A stretch of DNA of 64,000 nt, from positions 3,162,001 to 3,226,000 of the forward strand of contig NZ_VFOZ01000001.1 of NCBI RefSeq assembly GCF_006716425.1, given 5' to 3'. Origin of the DNA: Actinoallomurus bryophytorum (GTDB taxonomy: Bacteria; Actinomycetota; Actinomycetes; Streptosporangiales; Streptosporangiaceae). Of the stretch, positions 62,432 through 64,000 are shown one piece after another; positions within the stretch are counted from its first letter, which is position 1; each line of letters starts with the position of its first letter. Under the pieces are notes generated by a model. That model did not search any database. It saw only the letters and a program-made list of their open reading frames with translations, and was not told where the DNA came from. The position numbers were made by a program, and so were the translations under genes.

Positions 62432-63107
62432 GTCCCGCCGTCTCCTGGATCAAGGTGATCGCGTCATGCAGCGCGGCCGGCGCGCCCGTTTGGAGCGCCC
62501 AGTACCTGTCGCCGTAGGACCAGTGCCACCACTCAGTGGGGTAGTTCACGAGGCCCGCGGCAATGAGGACCTTGCTCAGCAGCTCTCGGTTACGTTGTGC
62601 GTCGGCGGGGATCCCGGGCGCCTCGGTGTAGCAGGCACCGCCGCTCTCCTCGGGCGTGGCGTTGACCTCGGTGCCCATCGCGAGCTCGGTCCCGTCCGGG
62701 TCGCACAGCGTCAGATCCACGGCGGCCCCTGCCACGTGCGGCGCGACGTTCAAGGGCGCGACGTACCGGCTGGCCTGCTCTTTCACCCATGACTGCGGCT
62801 GCTCGGGGTTGTGCCGGGCCAGCTCTTCGGAGTAGTCGCCGAAGTAACGGCGCTGGAGCGCGGGCGGCCGATAGGCCTCGACGACGAGAAGCCGGAGGCC
62901 GTCGGGAAGAAGGCTCTGCGCCTCCAGGAGCCGCGTCGCGACGGTCGCGCGCACATGGGCGTACGCCCCGAGTGGATCGGCGAGCCGGTCGTCGAGCATG
63001 AGCTCGGCGTGACTCCTCAGGTCGACGAAGGACTCGCCCGTGTCCGCCACCGGGATGCCGGCCACGCGGGCGTCCGACATCAGGGTGATCTCCGTCAACG
63101 TCTCCAC
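62424..63107 (-). CDS. VanX-like D-alanyl-D-alanine dipeptidase (M15D)
   Basis: 227 residues from GTG 63107 (AGAGG just upstream); an ATG at 63080 is an alternative giving 218. The zinc site is H124 and D131 in PHVAGAAVDL, with E192 and H195 in TEWWHWSYG; R80 in VEAYRPPALQ matches the transition-state Arg of VanX. It would hydrolyse D-Ala-D-Ala, the product of the next gene. Orphan VanX-like enzymes without VanH/VanA exist in actinomycetes and may recycle dipeptide. No sensor kinase pair is visible in the window. Confidence 0.88.
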   Translation of the reverse strand: METLTEITLMSDARVAGIPVADTGESFVDLRSHAELMLDDRLADPLGAYAHVRATVATRLLEAQSLLPDGLRLLVVEAYRPPALQRRYFGDYSEELARHNPEQPQSWVKEQASRYVAPLNVAPHVAGAAVDLTLCDPDGTELAMGTEVNATPEESGGACYTEAPGIPADAQRNRELLSKVLIAAGLVNYPTEWWHWSYGDRYWALQTGAPAALHDAITLIQETAGHA

Positions 63108-63279
63108 TCGCCTCTCTGAACAGGCCGGTTTCGGCGTCACCCTAGACGGAGGCGCGCCACGGGTATACCGGGCATTTCGGGGGTGCACACCGGGCAATCC
63201 GGATCACCACACCCGGCGATTTTCGCCTAAGACCTGTACATGACATAACCGGCACTAGAACGCGGCCACTCTGAACCGC

Positions 63280-64000
63280 ATGGACTCGCTGATCCGCCAC
63301 CCGGACGCGGCCCGAATCGCCCAGGGCACGCACGCACGCATCGACCTGGCGGCGATCTCCGCCAACACCGCGACGATGGTGTCCAACGCCGGCGGCACGC
63401 CGGTCATGGCGGTCGTGAAGTCCAACGCGTACGGCCATGGCCTCGTACCCTCGGCCCGCGCGGCGCTCGCGGGTGGAGCGAGCCGGTTCGGCGTGGCCGT
63501 GATCGAAGAGGCTCTGACGTTGCGCCGCGCGGGCATCACCGAGCCGATCCTGGCCTGGCTCCCCATCCACCAGGCCGACTACGACGCCGCGATCATGGCC
63601 GACGTCGAACTCGGCGTCGAGGCGCCCTGGCGGCTTGCGGCGATCGCCGAGGCGGCCGAGCGGACCGGACGCCGCGCCCGGATCCATCTCGAGATCGACA
63701 CCGGCATGTCCCGTGGCGGATCGACCGGCGACGACTGGGCGATGCTGGTCGAATCGGCACGCGACACCCTGGCCGGCGGCCACATCACGGTGACCGGGAT
63801 CTTCTCCCACTTCGCCTGCTCGGACACGCCCGGAGACCCGTCCATCGCCTTGCAGCTCAAGGCCTTCGCCGAGGCCGTGGCGTACGCGGAGGCGTCCGGC
63901 GTACAGCCGGAACTACGGCACGTGTCCAACACGGCGGCGGTGCTCACACTGCCGGAGGCCCGCTATGACCTGGTGCGCTCCGGGCTGGCGTTGTACGGCC
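63280..64000 (+). CDS. alr: Alanine racemase, C-terminus outside window
   Basis: 240 codons of the N-terminal barrel of alanine racemase, cut at the right edge. The PLP lysine is K47 in MAVVKSNAYGHG. LEIDTGMSRGG near 138-148 and SHFACSD near 170-176 match the family. It converts L-Ala to D-Ala, the substrate of Ddl. It starts at ATG 63280, divergent from the VanX-like gene across 172 bp, placing three steps of D-Ala use together. The second active-site tyrosine lies outside the window. Confidence 0.92.
   Translation, partial: MDSLIRHPDAARIAQGTHARIDLAAISANTATMVSNAGGTPVMAVVKSNAYGHGLVPSARAALAGGASRFGVAVIEEALTLRRAGITEPILAWLPIHQADYDAAIMADVELGVEAPWRLAAIAEAAERTGRRARIHLEIDTGMSRGGSTGDDWAMLVESARDTLAGGHITVTGIFSHFACSDTPGDPSIALQLKAFAEAVAYAEASGVQPELRHVSNTAAVLTLPEARYDLVRSGLALYG

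Noticed and set aside
59931-63107. Complete vancomycin-resistance cluster
   Set aside because: No vanH, vanA-type ligase, vanR or vanS in the window; the ligase loop looks D-Ala-D-Ala specific.

Overview
The window is chromosomal DNA of a high-GC, geosmin-producing actinomycete. Evidence for this is a WhiB-family regulator, a full-length geosmin synthase, an XRE/DUF397 pair, ECF sigma factors with CU044_5270-type partners, and many starts that look leaderless (TANNNT, 6-7 nt, then ATG/GTG). Gene content fits Streptosporangiales/Thermomonosporaceae-like or Streptomyces-like bacteria; the genus cannot be fixed from sequence alone.

Positions 1-8915 are a conserved actinobacterial core block: NUDIX hydrolase, RidA, DUF4177, SPFH protein, two ArsA/GET3-type ATPases, whiB4/wblA, a class A penicillin-binding protein with a PASTA domain, a YqeY protein and a metallophosphoesterase. 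RidA through the metallophosphoesterase matches, from memory, the order around whiB4-ponA2 in mycobacteria. A tRNA-Pro(CGG) follows. Its 3' half is repeated exactly at 10900-10943, and between the copies lie the C-terminal relic of a tyrosine integrase and an ECF sigma/membrane-protein pair. I read this as a decayed integrative element.

Positions 11071-34752 are accessory: a DUF4189 protein, a RibD-C/dihydropteroate-synthase-like pair, a second ECF module, geosmin synthase, a D-2-hydroxyacid dehydrogenase, a membrane metallopeptidase and a collapsed pnuC-nadR NAD-salvage operon. These are followed by a truncated DUF397 gene with its XRE partner, two back-to-back gene remnants, an MMPL exporter, a PIG-L deacetylase, a D,D-carboxypeptidase, an S9 peptidase, regulator/oxidoreductase groups and a small secreted M15/hedgehog-like enzyme. 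Positions 34807-42037 return to core genes: asd-ask, recR and its neighbours, dnaX, SRP RNA, DUF952 and tRNA-Ser(GGA).

Positions 42057-59796 are again accessory: a DUF4143 ATPase relic beside short tandem repeats, and several regulator/oxidoreductase or hydrolase groups with visible operator candidates. They also hold a GAPDH/GlxA-AraC pair sharing a repeated 16-bp element, a beta-helix/membrane protein, a Panacea-MazF-like toxin-antitoxin pair, and a large LuxR-type regulator with a VOC protein. The right end (59931-64000) groups D-alanine and cell-wall functions: a VanX-like dipeptidase, Ddl and MurF in overlapping order, with alanine racemase divergent and cut by the window end.
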